Shown one piece after another: positions 8,900 to 18,078 of a stretch of 64,000 nucleotides of DNA. The notes beneath the pieces are model-generated. The model worked only from the letters and a program-made list of their open reading frames with translations. It searched no databases and was not told the origin of the DNA. Source of the DNA: a bacterium (GTDB lineage: Bacteria; Zhuqueibacterota; QNDG01; JAFGCO01); the NCBI GenBank assembly GCA_016930535.1, contig JAFGGN010000006.1:1-64000 (forward strand). Reading direction: 5' to 3'. Each line of letters opens with the position of its first letter. The stretch's first letter is position 1. The position numbers and the translations under genes were made by a program.

Positions 8900-9799
8900 T
8901 CAATCCAGAATAAAATTCACGGGATCCTTGAAGTCTCCATTGACCGAAACACCGTAATGCAGATGCGGTGCCGTGGATTTCCCCGTATTTCCGGTCAATC
9001 CGATGAGATCCCATCGTTTGACCTGCTGACCCTTCTTGACAAATATTTCGGACAGATGCCCGTACAGCGTTTCGTATCCGTATCCATGATCTATGATGAT
9101 ATACTTACCAAAGCCCTTGTTCTTGATTACCTTATGATTCACGTGTTTGACGACGCCGGCGCCCGTGGCCATCACTTCCGAACCCGGACGAATGGCCACA
9201 TCGATGGCATTATGCATTTCATCTGCGCCCGTAAACGGATCCTTGCGCATCCCGAATCCGGAGGTCAGCCAGCCGCCTTTTATCGGCCGGATCGAGGGAT
9301 AATGCGCGATTTCCTTGTATTTCGAATCCATCTGGCTTTCTATTTCAATTGTGCTCATTTTCAGCCAGTTCATGTCCGCCTCGAAACGGGCCAGGTTCAG
9401 CTCCATCTCCTGCAGCCTCGGCACGTCCATAAGGCCTGGGCGCGGCATGGATTCCGGACCGCCCACTCCCATTTCCACATCGGGAGATGAAAGCGCGGCT
9501 GTCATGCGTATCTGCCGGTTGCGTTTGTTTAAATCGTCCAGTTCCACACGCATCTCATCAAAACGCTGTTCCCAGACATCCAGACTGTTTTTCAGGACCC
9601 GGTTTTCATGAATCGCTTTCTGGGCGCGGTAATTTGTTTCAACTCCCTGAAATCCTCTGCCGAGTATATAAGCCAGACACAGTACCGCCAGAACGAAAAG
9701 GCTGCCGAACAATATCAGTTTACGCTGCGGAAATACGACTGACTTCAGATCAGGGTTGTCAGCCTGTCCCATCAATACAATGAACTGTTTTCCTGCCAT
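8900..9799 (-). CDS. M23-family (LytM/NlpD-like) peptidase
   Basis: 299 residues. Residues about 28-48 form an N-terminal signal-anchor helix, then a coiled coil (about 70-165) leads to the peptidase domain (about 185-295). Zinc-site motifs are present: H of MHNAIDVA with the D of that motif, and HLHYG near the C-terminus, together with IIDHGYGYETLYGHL. Such periplasmic proteins either cut peptidoglycan cross-links or, when degenerate, activate amidases. All expected ligands are visible, so activity is likely. It is convergent with the dehydrogenase and is followed upstream by the response-regulator genes. Confidence 0.9.
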   Translation of the reverse strand: MAGKQFIVLMGQADNPDLKSVVFPQRKLILFGSLFVLAVLCLAYILGRGFQGVETNYRAQKAIHENRVLKNSLDVWEQRFDEMRVELDDLNKRNRQIRMTAALSSPDVEMGVGGPESMPRPGLMDVPRLQEMELNLARFEADMNWLKMSTIEIESQMDSKYKEIAHYPSIRPIKGGWLTSGFGMRKDPFTGADEMHNAIDVAIRPGSEVMATGAGVVKHVNHKVIKNKGFGKYIIIDHGYGYETLYGHLSEIFVKKGQQVKRWDLIGLTGNTGKSTAPHLHYGVSVNGDFKDPVNFILD

Positions 9800-9869
9800 G
9801 AATCAGTCCTCGCCGTTCATATTATTTCCATAGAATATAATCTGAAACAGGGTAAAAGTCAATTTTTAT

Positions 9870-10289
9870 TTAACTTGTATGTTTATCAGGATCCGAACCG
9901 GCCTGAATGTCACGGTTCAGAAGTTTAACAATAATATCCAGGATAATGGCCGTTCGCGTATTTTTGATAATAAATGCATCGGCGCCGCAGCGTTTGGCCA
10001 GTTCTTCATCTTCATCCAGATCACGCGAAGTCAGAACAACGACCGGAATATGGTTGAAATTCTTGTCAAATTTGATCATGCGGCAGATTTTATGGCCATC
10101 CAGACCCGGGAGCATAATATCCGTAATGACAAGATCGGGGCATTCCTTCCTGACGGCATTCAATCCTTCAAGTCCGTCTTTGGCAATAACAACATCGAAT
10201 CCACGATTCCTGAGCTGATCGGAAAGCATTTTTCTGTAGGACGCGTTGTCCTCGATGAACAGAATACTTTTTTTAAGCGTCATTTCCAT
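9870..10289 (-). CDS. Single-domain response regulator
   Basis: About 140 residues: a CheY-like receiver with little else. The acidic pocket is in LFIEDN, the phospho-acceptor Asp is in LVITDIMLPG, Thr is in VVVLTSR and the usual Lys in FIIKN. I place the start at ATG 10289 (MEMTLKKSILFIED), preceded by GGGAAG; an upstream in-frame start would add 20 Gly/Ser/Asn-rich residues that do not fit the fold. With no output domain it probably acts by protein contact. It is the last of three response-regulator genes in a row; no histidine kinase is adjacent. Confidence 0.85.
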   Translation of the reverse strand: MEMTLKKSILFIEDNASYRKMLSDQLRNRGFDVVIAKDGLEGLNAVRKECPDLVITDIMLPGLDGHKICRMIKFDKNFNHIPVVVLTSRDLDEDEELAKRCGADAFIIKNTRTAIILDIIVKLLNRDIQAGSDPDKHTS

Positions 10290-10388
10290 ATGATCACTTC
10301 CCGGGCTCCCGCCGTTCCGTTCCCCTGTGCCGGTATTTTCCCCCGGCAATAAGGATTACGGGTGCCGCCGAATACAGCTGCTTCTCAT

Positions 10389-11162
10389 CTATGGTGCAAC
10401 TTCAGTTTTGGTTTTATCCAGGTATTTCGTATAAATCTCTCTTTCACAGTCCGGACAGAGCCCGTGCGTAAACTCCGCATCCGAATGTTCCTTGATAAAT
10501 ACTTCCAGCTGCTGCCAGTATCCGTCATCGTTTCTGATTTTTTTGCAGTGGGAGCAAATGGGAATCAGCCCTTTCAGTTTCTGTATGGTTTCGAGCGACT
10601 GCTTCAATTCGAGATTGATGCGTTCCAGTTCATTGTTTTTATGCAGAACCGCTTCGTATGTTGAAAACAGCAGGTCGAGTATCTGCATCCGGTCCGAGGT
10701 GATAAACCGTTTCTGGCCCGCGAAAAATATTTCGATGCCCATCTCGGCCATCGCATTTCTTCTCAGCTCCTTGTTGACAAGCACGTACTGAATATGCGAC
10801 AGCAGGAAATCCTCGTTATAAGGTTTGGTGATAAAATGATCTGCTTCGCATTCCAGCCCGCGGATGATATCTTTGGGATCGGATAAAGCGGTCAGCAGGA
10901 TCACGGGAATGTTGCGCAGGTTCCTGTCCGACTTGATTTTTCGGCACAGTTCATAGCCGTCTATGCCGGGCATGAGCACATCGCTGATGACAATGGTGGG
11001 TTTTTGGTCTCTGATGGTCTTCAGGGCTTCCTTGCCGTCATAGGTGACAACCACCTGGTAATCGTTTTTCAGCAGGGTGTGCTTCAAATGGGCCGCCTGG
11101 GTATGACTGTCCTCGGCGATTAAAATAACCACATTTCTATCCATTTTCTTTGCATCTCGCAT
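10389..11162 (-). CDS. Response regulator with C-terminal CxxC/CxxC motif domain
   Basis: 257 residues. A receiver domain spans 9-125 (LIAEDS, TIVISDVLMPG, VILLTA, FITKP), then a helical linker (about 130-200) and a C-terminal segment with LIPICSHCKKIRNDDGYWQQ and HGLCPDCERE. The two CxxC pairs look like a zinc knuckle. The pattern is known at the C-termini of many bacterial sensor proteins, but no function is established. GGAG lies 8 bases before the ATG. It is probably co-transcribed with its neighbours. Confidence 0.85.
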   Translation of the reverse strand: MRDAKKMDRNVVILIAEDSHTQAAHLKHTLLKNDYQVVVTYDGKEALKTIRDQKPTIVISDVLMPGIDGYELCRKIKSDRNLRNIPVILLTALSDPKDIIRGLECEADHFITKPYNEDFLLSHIQYVLVNKELRRNAMAEMGIEIFFAGQKRFITSDRMQILDLLFSTYEAVLHKNNELERINLELKQSLETIQKLKGLIPICSHCKKIRNDDGYWQQLEVFIKEHSDAEFTHGLCPDCEREIYTKYLDKTKTEVAP

Positions 11163-11196
11163 TCGGGTGTTCTCCTTGGTGTCGGATGGACAGGGT

Positions 11197-11640
11197 TTAT
11201 TGGTTGGGCAGTTTCACCACAGTGAGCCAGAAACTCTCGATCGACCGGATGACCGTCATAAATTCATCCAGATCCACGGGTTTGGGAATATAACAATTCG
11301 CGTGGAGATCATACGTGCGTAAAATATCCTCATCCGCTTTGGACGTGGTCAGAATCACCACCGGGATACGTCGCAAATCGATTTCAGCCTTGATTTCTTC
11401 AAGAACCTCCCGGCCGTCTTTTTTGGGTAGATTCAGATCGAGCAAAATCAGATCCGGGCGAGGCGCATCGGCAAATTTTCCCTGTTGATGAAGGAAATCG
11501 AGGGCTTCGATTCCATCATGTGCAATGAACAGATTATTACGCACCTTGCCATCCTTGAAGGCCTCCTGGGTCAGGCGGATATCGCCCGGATTATCCTCAA
11601 CCAAAAGGATATCGATAGGTTTGCCAACGACACCTAACAT
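11197..11640 (-). CDS. Rcp1-like single-domain response regulator
   Basis: 147 residues, a single receiver of the Rcp1 type: [18 protein letters not shown], the phospho-acceptor in [21 protein letters not shown] and [12 protein letters not shown]. The NPGD and LNLPKKDG variants are typical of regulators that pair with phytochrome or PAS hybrid kinases. It is the first gene of the three-regulator group; AGGAG lies 13 bases before the ATG. Its kinase is not in the window. Confidence 0.88.
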   Translation of the reverse strand: MLGVVGKPIDILLVEDNPGDIRLTQEAFKDGKVRNNLFIAHDGIEALDFLHQQGKFADAPRPDLILLDLNLPKKDGREVLEEIKAEIDLRRIPVVILTTSKADEDILRTYDLHANCYIPKPVDLDEFMTVIRSIESFWLTVVKLPNQ

Positions 11641-11899
11641 AGAGGAAACGCTCCTTTCTGGTCAGACGAAGGTCTGAAGGCTGTCGCGCTGCCATTCAAA
11701 CGGGTCTTTTCGGACTGTCCGGAAGCCTGTTGATTTCGGTTTGCCTCATCATGTAAAATCAAGTCCGGTATTTGAGTTGTATGAAGCCATGTGGTGCTGA
11801 AACAGGAGGAAATAATTGGATTAAACATTGTTGCGCCTTCAATAGCGGATTGATTTTAATGATGCTGATCTGGTGGTTTCCGGACTAATGGCACTAAAA
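11641..11899. other. Intergenic region, no gene seen
   Basis: A gap of 259 bases that should hold the promoter for the response-regulator operon (-) and the 3' end of the XRE gene. An open frame at 11634-11828 (-) lacks a ribosome site and recognisable sequence. I see no strong hairpin. Confidence 0.3.
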
Positions 11900-12079
11900 T
11901 CAATTCACCATTTCAGCAAACCGTTCAAGCTGTTTAATGGCCAGCCTGCTGGGCACGCTCTTGTTGTTTTCCCAGCGGTTGACCGTACACAATGTCACAC
12001 CCAGCCTGTGGGCGAACTCTTCCTGAGTCAGCCCGAGAGACTGTCTGATTTTCTTAATTTTACGGCCTTCGAGTAACAT
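11900..12079 (-). CDS. XRE-family helix-turn-helix protein
   Basis: 59 residues from the chosen ATG at 12079 (MLLEGRKIKKIRQSLGLTQE), which has GAGGA 6 bases upstream. A longer frame to 12130 lacks a site. It is a Cro/C1-type HTH of the form common in antitoxins and small regulators: SLGLTQEEFAHRLGVTLCTVNRWENNKSVPS, where helix 3 is the TLCTVNRWEN part. There is no toxin or effector partner next to it. Its target is unknown. Confidence 0.75.
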   Translation of the reverse strand: MLLEGRKIKKIRQSLGLTQEEFAHRLGVTLCTVNRWENNKSVPSRLAIKQLERFAEMVN

Positions 12080-12373
12080 ACGGATCCTCGTTATGATATC
12101 AAAAATATGATTTAAGATACGCTTTAGCATTTTACAAATATTATACCAAAGTGATTTGATTCTGAATTTTTATTATAAGTCCTATATTTACAATAAGGAA
12201 AACAGGGGAAGGCCGTCCTGCCGGGGCTTCAAAATGCATCATTTTTTCATAATGAAATAGGATGTTCAGGATGCTGTTACGGGGATTCCGGGTACGGTCA
12301 AAAACCCGGCCGGAGGCGGGCAGCCGGGGCGATTCAATGGGTTGATGCGGACCGGAAGCGGCGCGTTATATAT
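12080..12373. other. Intergenic region upstream of XRE gene
   Basis: A gap of about 290 bases. The 12130-12200 part is AT-rich and contains a TATAAT on the - strand (about 12141-12146), suitable as the -10 element for the XRE gene. The 12200-12370 part is GC-richer with no clear hairpin or frame. Confidence 0.3.
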
Positions 12374-12928
12374 TCAATAATACAGAGCCGGACCGGTCAA
12401 ACGGCCGCTTTGATCAAAACGATGACCTTCCATGAGCAGCAGCTCCCGCTTCATTCCGGATCCGCCCTGAAAACCGCCCGGAGTGAGATCCGAACGAACG
12501 GCCCGGTGGCAGGGAATGATCAGGGGAAACGGGTTGCGGGCAAGCGCATTTCCCACGGCCCGGGAAGCACCGGGTTTGCCGAGATGGCACGCAATCCGGT
12601 GATATGTACTCACGGCACTGCGGGGGATGCGGGATTCGGCATGAAGCACGTCTTTTTGAAAAGCGGGACATCGGTCCAGACGAATGCCGTGCAAATTGAA
12701 ATCGACCGGTTCCCCTTCCAGAAAATCATGAATCCTGCCGGCCAGGTCATCAGCCGCAACGCAGTGCCCCGGCGCCGGAGCCGGATCGAGGATTTTTACG
12801 ATCTGCCTGGCAGTCATATCCGGCCGGGACAGCACAACGCGGTCGATCAGCGGATTCTCCCCGTTTGACCAGATCACCGCGACAGGCCCGAACCGGGTTT
12901 CAAAAAGGATATAATAACATGAGGGCAT
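12374..12928 (-). CDS. ogt: Methylated-DNA--protein-cysteine methyltransferase
   Basis: 184 residues. The alkyl-acceptor motif PCHR is in LIIPCHRAVRSD, preceded by VGNALARNPFP and followed by GGFQGG, all diagnostic of MGMT/Ogt. The protein removes alkyl groups from O6-alkylguanine onto its Cys in a suicidal reaction. The N-terminal 85 residues are more divergent. There is no good Shine-Dalgarno before the ATG at 12928, which abuts a repeat-rich stretch. It is monocistronic. Confidence 0.9.
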   Translation of the reverse strand: MPSCYYILFETRFGPVAVIWSNGENPLIDRVVLSRPDMTARQIVKILDPAPAPGHCVAADDLAGRIHDFLEGEPVDFNLHGIRLDRCPAFQKDVLHAESRIPRSAVSTYHRIACHLGKPGASRAVGNALARNPFPLIIPCHRAVRSDLTPGGFQGGSGMKRELLLMEGHRFDQSGRLTGPALYY

Positions 12929-13080
12929 TTTTTTCTATAAATATAACGTCCCTACGGGACTATGATTACTTATATGTGTTTCATCTGCAATGCTGGAAAT
13001 ATTTCGCCCCTGCAGAACTTTTTATCTTTTGTCTTTGTTCTTTTGTCTTTGTTCTTTAATCTTTAACCTTTAATCTTGTC
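12929..13080. repeat. Two short related units and a 7-nt periodic tract 3' of tolC-like gene
   Basis: Bases 12932-12960 (TATAAATATAACGTCCCTACGG) and about 12995-13020 (GGAAATATTTCGCCCCTGCAGAA) look like diverged copies of one unit. Bases 13021-13080 form a pyrimidine-rich tract (TTTTGTCTTTGTTC, TTTAATCTTTAACC) with 7-nt periodicity that closely resembles 83-137. The tract touches the stop codon of the TolC-type gene. Confidence 0.6.
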
Positions 13081-14325
13081 CTATTGTCCAATAAGTCTCC
13101 TGATTTCCGATTCGATCCGTTTTCGCATGTACAGATCCTGGAGCAGGCTGGCTTCGGACTGGAAAACGGACACCTGCGCATCGGTGAGATCGAGAATCGA
13201 ACTGAATCCCTCCGCATACTGCTGTGAAACCACCTCCAGATCCTTGCGCGCCGATGTCAGACTGGTCTGATGGATCGTGATCAGCCGGTTCTGTGTGTCC
13301 ATGGACCTGTACTGGCTCAGCAGATTGTCCTCCGCATCCCTGAGCGCGGACTCGTAATCGAGCCGGGTGGATTCCAGATCCAGACGGCTCAGTGCCACAT
13401 TCCTGTGCTTTCTGAATCCATCAAACAGATCCATGCTGAGGCTGAGCCGTACCTGATCGCTTTCAACGTCCGTACCGCTCAGTGCGTCGTTTCTTTTTGA
13501 ATAGGAATAGGAACCGGATACAGAGGGCAAAAATGCCTCTCTGGCGATGCGAAGCGACAGTTTCTGCACATCGATCTGGGATTTATACCGTCTGAGCTCA
13601 GGATTGGTATCGAGCATCATCATCCTCGCCGAATCATAATCGGGCACCGATACGGCATCCACGGCAAGCGGTTCGATGCGCAGGGGAGATCCCGGATCCC
13701 GGCCCATCATGATATTGAGTTCCCTGATGGAGGCGGCCAGTGTCTCTTTTTCGCGGACCATCTGCGCTTCGAAGGTTCCTCTCTGAACCTCTGATTTTAA
13801 AAGGTCTGATTGCCTCTTCATCCCCAGTTCCACCATCTGCCTCATTTTCCCGATCTGTTCGTCGGCCAGATGAATATTGGCTTTATAAACAGCAATCAGC
13901 GTATCGGAAGTGAGTATCTGATAATACAGACGTTCCACCGAACTCCGGACCTGATTCCTGTAGGCCTTCAGACCGTATTCAGCCGATCTCTCTTGTGCCC
14001 TGGACTGACCGATCCGCGTATACAGACCGGGCGAATACAGTGTCTGATTCACACTGCCGCCGACACTCCAATCCCATTGATCCGCCATTTCAGAAACCAG
14101 GGGACCGCTGTTTGAAGAGGAAGCATTCGCTGAGATGCCGGGCATGACCGGGGCCCAGGCCTGTTTCGCTGAAATCCGGGACTGGTCCCACCCGAATTCA
14201 CTTTTCTTCAAACCGGGATTGCTGCGCATCGCCTGTTCGATGCACTGATCCAGACCCATTGTCTGTGCACAGGCGGCGGCACCTGCCCACAGCAGGCATA
14301 TGAGAATCATTCGATAGGTTTTCAT
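13081..14325 (-). CDS. TolC-family outer-membrane efflux protein
   Basis: 414 residues. A signal peptide (MKTYRMILICLLWAGAAACA) is followed by two OEP repeats typical of TolC (LDQCIEQAMRSNPGLKKSE, then LDTNPELRRYKSQIDVQKLSLR). The long helices and modest length match the family. It should form the trimeric outer-membrane duct for the MacAB-like transporter encoded immediately upstream. It is separated from the permease gene by 358 bases of repeat sequence, so it may be on the same transcript or have its own promoter. Confidence 0.9.
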   Translation of the reverse strand: MKTYRMILICLLWAGAAACAQTMGLDQCIEQAMRSNPGLKKSEFGWDQSRISAKQAWAPVMPGISANASSSNSGPLVSEMADQWDWSVGGSVNQTLYSPGLYTRIGQSRAQERSAEYGLKAYRNQVRSSVERLYYQILTSDTLIAVYKANIHLADEQIGKMRQMVELGMKRQSDLLKSEVQRGTFEAQMVREKETLAASIRELNIMMGRDPGSPLRIEPLAVDAVSVPDYDSARMMMLDTNPELRRYKSQIDVQKLSLRIAREAFLPSVSGSYSYSKRNDALSGTDVESDQVRLSLSMDLFDGFRKHRNVALSRLDLESTRLDYESALRDAEDNLLSQYRSMDTQNRLITIHQTSLTSARKDLEVVSQQYAEGFSSILDLTDAQVSVFQSEASLLQDLYMRKRIESEIRRLIGQ

Positions 14326-14683
14326 GGATATCCTGTCATTGGTTTATTGACACAAGACCGCTGAAAGCGGTAGAAGAGTATATGGGTATATGAGTCCCAC
14401 GACCCACCCCCTTAAAATGACCGCAGACGGCGAACCGCTTACCACACATAGCTGGCAGAAACGGAGAACCGGAGATACGGTGAAACGGGGATAAAAAACT
14501 ATCGGCTCCCGTCACAATCCTGTTTGAATCCCGCTATTCTCTCCGTTTCTCCTCCTCACCGAAGCTCCATATCACATTACCCATTGCATATCAGTCGACC
14601 CAGCAAACCCAACGACCCTTACTATCTCCGTTTCACCATTTCTCCCTGTCTCCGAATCACGTTCCCTCCGGCAACACAGGTCC
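14326..14683. repeat. Octamer-type repeat region between permease and tolC-like genes
   Basis: No gene. It contains AGAAACGGAGAACCGGAGAT (about 14458), TATTCTCTCCGTTTCTCCTC (about 14536) and CCCAACGACCC, members of the same repeat family as 1-460 and 18600-18890. This copy is more decayed. It occupies the 3' side of the permease gene. Confidence 0.6.
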
Positions 14684-15904
14684 TTATTCATATCTGAGCG
14701 CATCGATCGGATTCAGCCTGGCAGCCTTGCGGGCCGGGTAAAATCCGAAAAACACGCCCACGGCACCGGAAAATGTAAAAGAGGCGATCACGATCACGGG
14801 TTTGAGTACTGCGTAAATATCCGTCCACGTATTCAGTATCAGCGCGATTCCCGCCGAAAGCAGAATGCCGATGATGCCGCCGGACAAAGACAGCACCACC
14901 GCCTCGAGCAGAAACTGAATCAGGATATCGCTGCCCCGCGCGCCCACGGACATGCGGATGCCGATCTCCCTTGTCCGCTCCGTCACTGAAACCAGCATGA
15001 TATTCATGATGCCGATACCGCCCACGATGAGTGAAACCGCGGCAACCGCACCGAGAAGCATGGTCATGATACGCGACGTTTCCGAGGCCATTTCCGTGAT
15101 GGCGGTCTGATTGGCCACAAAAAAATCATCGTCCTCGCCGTATTCGATCTTGTGCTGCCTGCGGAGAATTTGCGATATTTCATTCTGGGCCTTTTCGATC
15201 TCCTCCAGCGAGGTGGCGCTTGCATTGATCATGTTGATGAACCGGTCGCCTTTCAGCCGGTTCAGCACCGTGGTCGAGGGTGCGAGGATAATATCATCCT
15301 GGTCCTGGCCCCGGGCATCCTGCCCCTTTTTTTCAAGGACGCCGATCACTTTAAAAGGGGTGTTCCGGATGCGTATTTTCTGCCCCACGGGATCCATGGT
15401 GCCGAACAGATTCTCTGCCACGGTATGCCCGAGAACGGCCACTTTTTTCCTGGACCGGTTGTCGCGTTCGGTAAAAAAATCCCCGGATGCAAGTTTCCAG
15501 ATGCGGATAAACTTGAAATCCGGGTCCACACCCTGAATCTGCGTGTTCCAGTTGTTGCCGTTTGCGATGATCTGACCGCCGGACATGACAACGGCGGATA
15601 CATGCCGGACCAGCCGTGCTTCTTCACGGATCGCTTCCACATCGTCCATGGTAAACCGGTTGAAGCTTCCGGCACCGCGGCTGACACCGCCCCGCTGGCT
15701 GAAAGAGGGAAACACGATGATCATGTTGTCTCCCAGCGCGCTGATTTCCTGGGCAATGCGTTTCTGTGAACCCTCTCCGACGCCCACCATGACAATCACG
15801 GCGCTGACGCCGATGATGATCCCCAGGGAAGTCAGCAGACTGCGCATCCGGTTTTTCAGAATGCTCCTGAACGAGGCTTTGAGTAATCTTTTCAGCTGCT
15901 TCAT
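14684..15904 (-). CDS. MacB-type ABC transporter permease
   Basis: 406 residues. An N-terminal helix (LLTSLGIIIGVSAVIVMVGV, about 24-43), a periplasmic MacB_PCD domain (about 50-255), then three FtsX helices (about 285-400) with the motif TERTREIGIRMSVGARGSDI. It lacks the fused ATPase domain of E. coli MacB; that domain is the separate gene upstream, overlapping by 4 bases (ATGA). MacB systems use mechanotransmission to drive substrates from the periplasm out through TolC. The substrate (peptide, lipoprotein or antibiotic) is unknown. Confidence 0.92.
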   Translation of the reverse strand: MKQLKRLLKASFRSILKNRMRSLLTSLGIIIGVSAVIVMVGVGEGSQKRIAQEISALGDNMIIVFPSFSQRGGVSRGAGSFNRFTMDDVEAIREEARLVRHVSAVVMSGGQIIANGNNWNTQIQGVDPDFKFIRIWKLASGDFFTERDNRSRKKVAVLGHTVAENLFGTMDPVGQKIRIRNTPFKVIGVLEKKGQDARGQDQDDIILAPSTTVLNRLKGDRFINMINASATSLEEIEKAQNEISQILRRQHKIEYGEDDDFFVANQTAITEMASETSRIMTMLLGAVAAVSLIVGGIGIMNIMLVSVTERTREIGIRMSVGARGSDILIQFLLEAVVLSLSGGIIGILLSAGIALILNTWTDIYAVLKPVIVIASFTFSGAVGVFFGFYPARKAARLNPIDALRYE

Positions 15905-16647
15905 CCGTTCTCATCCTTTATCGTATCCAGTACGGTCTTTGCGTCCAGCCGCTTTTTGACAGCTTCGTCACTCATGATATGGCCGTCCCGCATGGTCACG
16001 ATACGCCTTGTGTACCGTGAAATATCCTGTTCATGGGTGACGATGAGAATCGTGATGCCCTGTGCATTGAGTTCCTGAAACACGGACATGACCTCCACGG
16101 ATGTCCGGCTGTCCAGATTGCCAGTGGGTTCATCGGCAAGCAGAATGCTGGGCCTGTTGACAAGGGCCCGTGCAATGGCCACCCGCTGCTGCTGTCCCCC
16201 CGAAAGTTGGTTCGGCACATGATCCATCCGGTCCGCAAGACCCACCCGCTCGAGTGCCTCGGTGGCGGCGCTTCCGGGATCCCGGATGCGGTGTGTCCTG
16301 TCATAGAACAGGGGCAGCTCGACATTTTCCAGCGCCGTGGTTCTCGGCAGCAGGTTGAATCCCTGGAATACGAAACCGATTTTCTGATTGCGTATATCCG
16401 CATAGGCGTTTTTACTCAGATCGCTGACATCGATACCGTCGAGGAAATACTGCCCAGAAGTCGGTTCGTCCAGACAGCCGATCAGATTCATCAGTGTGGA
16501 TTTTCCGGAGCCGGAAGCGCCCATTATGGCGAGGAATTCACCTGCGCCCACCTTCATGTCCACACCGCGCAGGGCATGGACATCGATTTCTCCCACATGA
16601 TAGGTTTTCCGGATATCTTTAATCTCAATAACAGGCTTCATCATCAT
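15901..16647 (-). CDS. MacB/LolD-type ABC transporter ATPase
   Basis: 248 residues. Walker [11 protein letters not shown]-loop [13 protein letters not shown], signature [15 protein letters not shown], Walker [14 protein letters not shown]-loop IVTHEQD. This is the LolD/MacB/FtsE branch. The start offers MMM; an ATG two codons in is equally possible. It is coupled to the permease by a 4-base overlap and lies 83 bases after the adaptor gene. Confidence 0.95.
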   Translation of the reverse strand: MMMKPVIEIKDIRKTYHVGEIDVHALRGVDMKVGAGEFLAIMGASGSGKSTLMNLIGCLDEPTSGQYFLDGIDVSDLSKNAYADIRNQKIGFVFQGFNLLPRTTALENVELPLFYDRTHRIRDPGSAATEALERVGLADRMDHVPNQLSGGQQQRVAIARALVNRPSILLADEPTGNLDSRTSVEVMSVFQELNAQGITILIVTHEQDISRYTRRIVTMRDGHIMSDEAVKKRLDAKTVLDTIKDENG

Positions 16648-16730
16648 GTTCTTTCATTCGGTTCATGACGCAAATACTTGGCCGCATTCGCCCTGACTCC
16701 GTTTCCGCTGTTCCTGTGAATTCCGTTTGA

Positions 16731-18044
16731 TTAAAACGGCCTTCGTCCGAAACCCATACGCGGTGTTCTTTGTTCGGCAGGCGGTTCATCCGATTCAATG
16801 CTCACGATCACCTTCAGGCCCGGCTCGATCTTCATGCCCGGCATCGGGATGATTTCAATATGGCGTCCGTCCGTGGAACCCGTCCGGACCGGATATGTCT
16901 GCAGGTGCTTTTTCTCGTCCACCGACCAGAGTATGGCAAAATTGCCGTTGCCCTGCATGCCCATTCCCATGCCTCCGCCGAAACCCATGGAAGGCATACC
17001 GCCCCCTGCACCGGCGAATCTGCCTGCGCCAGGGGTTCCAGGCGTTCTTCCGGCTGCACCGGATGAATCCCTGCCCGCCTTTTCAAAGCGTTTGCGCATG
17101 TTTTCGAACATGGTTTTCATCATGGACTCGGTGGGCTGCAGCTTGGTCGCGGCCACGGGAACCATCAGCACGTCTTTTTTCTGTTCCACGACAAAATCGA
17201 GCGTGGCAGTCATGCCCGGAAGTAAAAGCCCCTCCGGATTTTCGGCATCCACTACCACGGTATAATTCACCACATTCTGCACGGTTTCCGGCTGGAGCCA
17301 TACCTGTCTCACCATTCCTGTGAACTGCTTCTCGTCATGGGACTGAACCTCGAACCGCACGGACTGGCCCTCCTTGATCAGTCCGATCTCGCTCTCATCC
17401 ACCAGGGCATGAATCTCCATTTTTGACAGATCCTCGGCGATAAGAAACAGACGGGGTGTCTGAAAGCTCGAGGCCACGGTCTGGCCCTCTTCAACCTCGC
17501 GGTAAATGACGGTTCCGTCGATCGGGGACCGGATAAATGCGTACCGCATGTTGCGCTCGGCACGCTCCAGACTGTTTTTCGCGGACATCAGGGAGGACAG
17601 GGCGGACTGATAGTTGCTTTTTGCTGTGATATACTCATATTCTGCGAGAAGATTCTGCTGAAAGAGCTTTTCTGTCCGTTCATAATTGTATTTGGCCTGA
17701 TCAAACTGAGCCTGGCTTCGAAGCACGCCGGCACGGGCATCACTGACCTGAACGGAGAGAAGCGTGGTGTCGATCACGGCCATCAGCTGGTTCCGCTTGA
17801 CATGGTCGTTGAAGTCGACCAGGATTTGGTCGATGATGCCTGAAACCTGGGTGCCGACTTCGACGGTCGTCACCGGCTCGATGGTGCCGGTGGCGTCCAC
17901 CGTATTTTCAAAATCGCCACGGGTGATTTCTTCGAACGTATAGGTCGTCTTATCGCTGCTCCTGCGTCCCAGAATGAGTACCGCCGTGACGGTCAGGACC
18001 AGCAGCACAACGGCCGGTATCCATACTTTTTTATTCAGTTTCAA
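16731..18044 (-). CDS. MacA-like periplasmic adaptor (membrane fusion protein)
   Basis: 437 residues. An N-terminal anchor helix (about 7-25), biotinyl-lipoyl/HlyD core (VDATGTIEPVTTVEVGTQVSG), an alpha-hairpin (about 100-170) and beta-barrel (YAFIRSPIDGTVIYREVEEG) are all present. An unusual Gly/Met/Pro-rich segment (about 335-370, for example GGGMPSMGFGGGMGMGM) interrupts the membrane-proximal domain. The protein should bridge the MacB-like permease and the TolC-like duct. It is first in the apparent operon with the ATPase, permease and outer-membrane genes. Confidence 0.92.
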   Translation of the reverse strand: MKLNKKVWIPAVVLLVLTVTAVLILGRRSSDKTTYTFEEITRGDFENTVDATGTIEPVTTVEVGTQVSGIIDQILVDFNDHVKRNQLMAVIDTTLLSVQVSDARAGVLRSQAQFDQAKYNYERTEKLFQQNLLAEYEYITAKSNYQSALSSLMSAKNSLERAERNMRYAFIRSPIDGTVIYREVEEGQTVASSFQTPRLFLIAEDLSKMEIHALVDESEIGLIKEGQSVRFEVQSHDEKQFTGMVRQVWLQPETVQNVVNYTVVVDAENPEGLLLPGMTATLDFVVEQKKDVLMVPVAATKLQPTESMMKTMFENMRKRFEKAGRDSSGAAGRTPGTPGAGRFAGAGGGMPSMGFGGGMGMGMQGNGNFAILWSVDEKKHLQTYPVRTGSTDGRHIEIIPMPGMKIEPGLKVIVSIESDEPPAEQRTPRMGFGRRPF

Positions 18045-18078
18045 CGAATGCTCCTACGGTTAAAAAAAATCCGGTCAA

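Noticed and set aside
11634..11828. 64-residue - strand frame before the response regulators
   Set aside because: No ribosome site and no recognisable sequence; probably promoter region.
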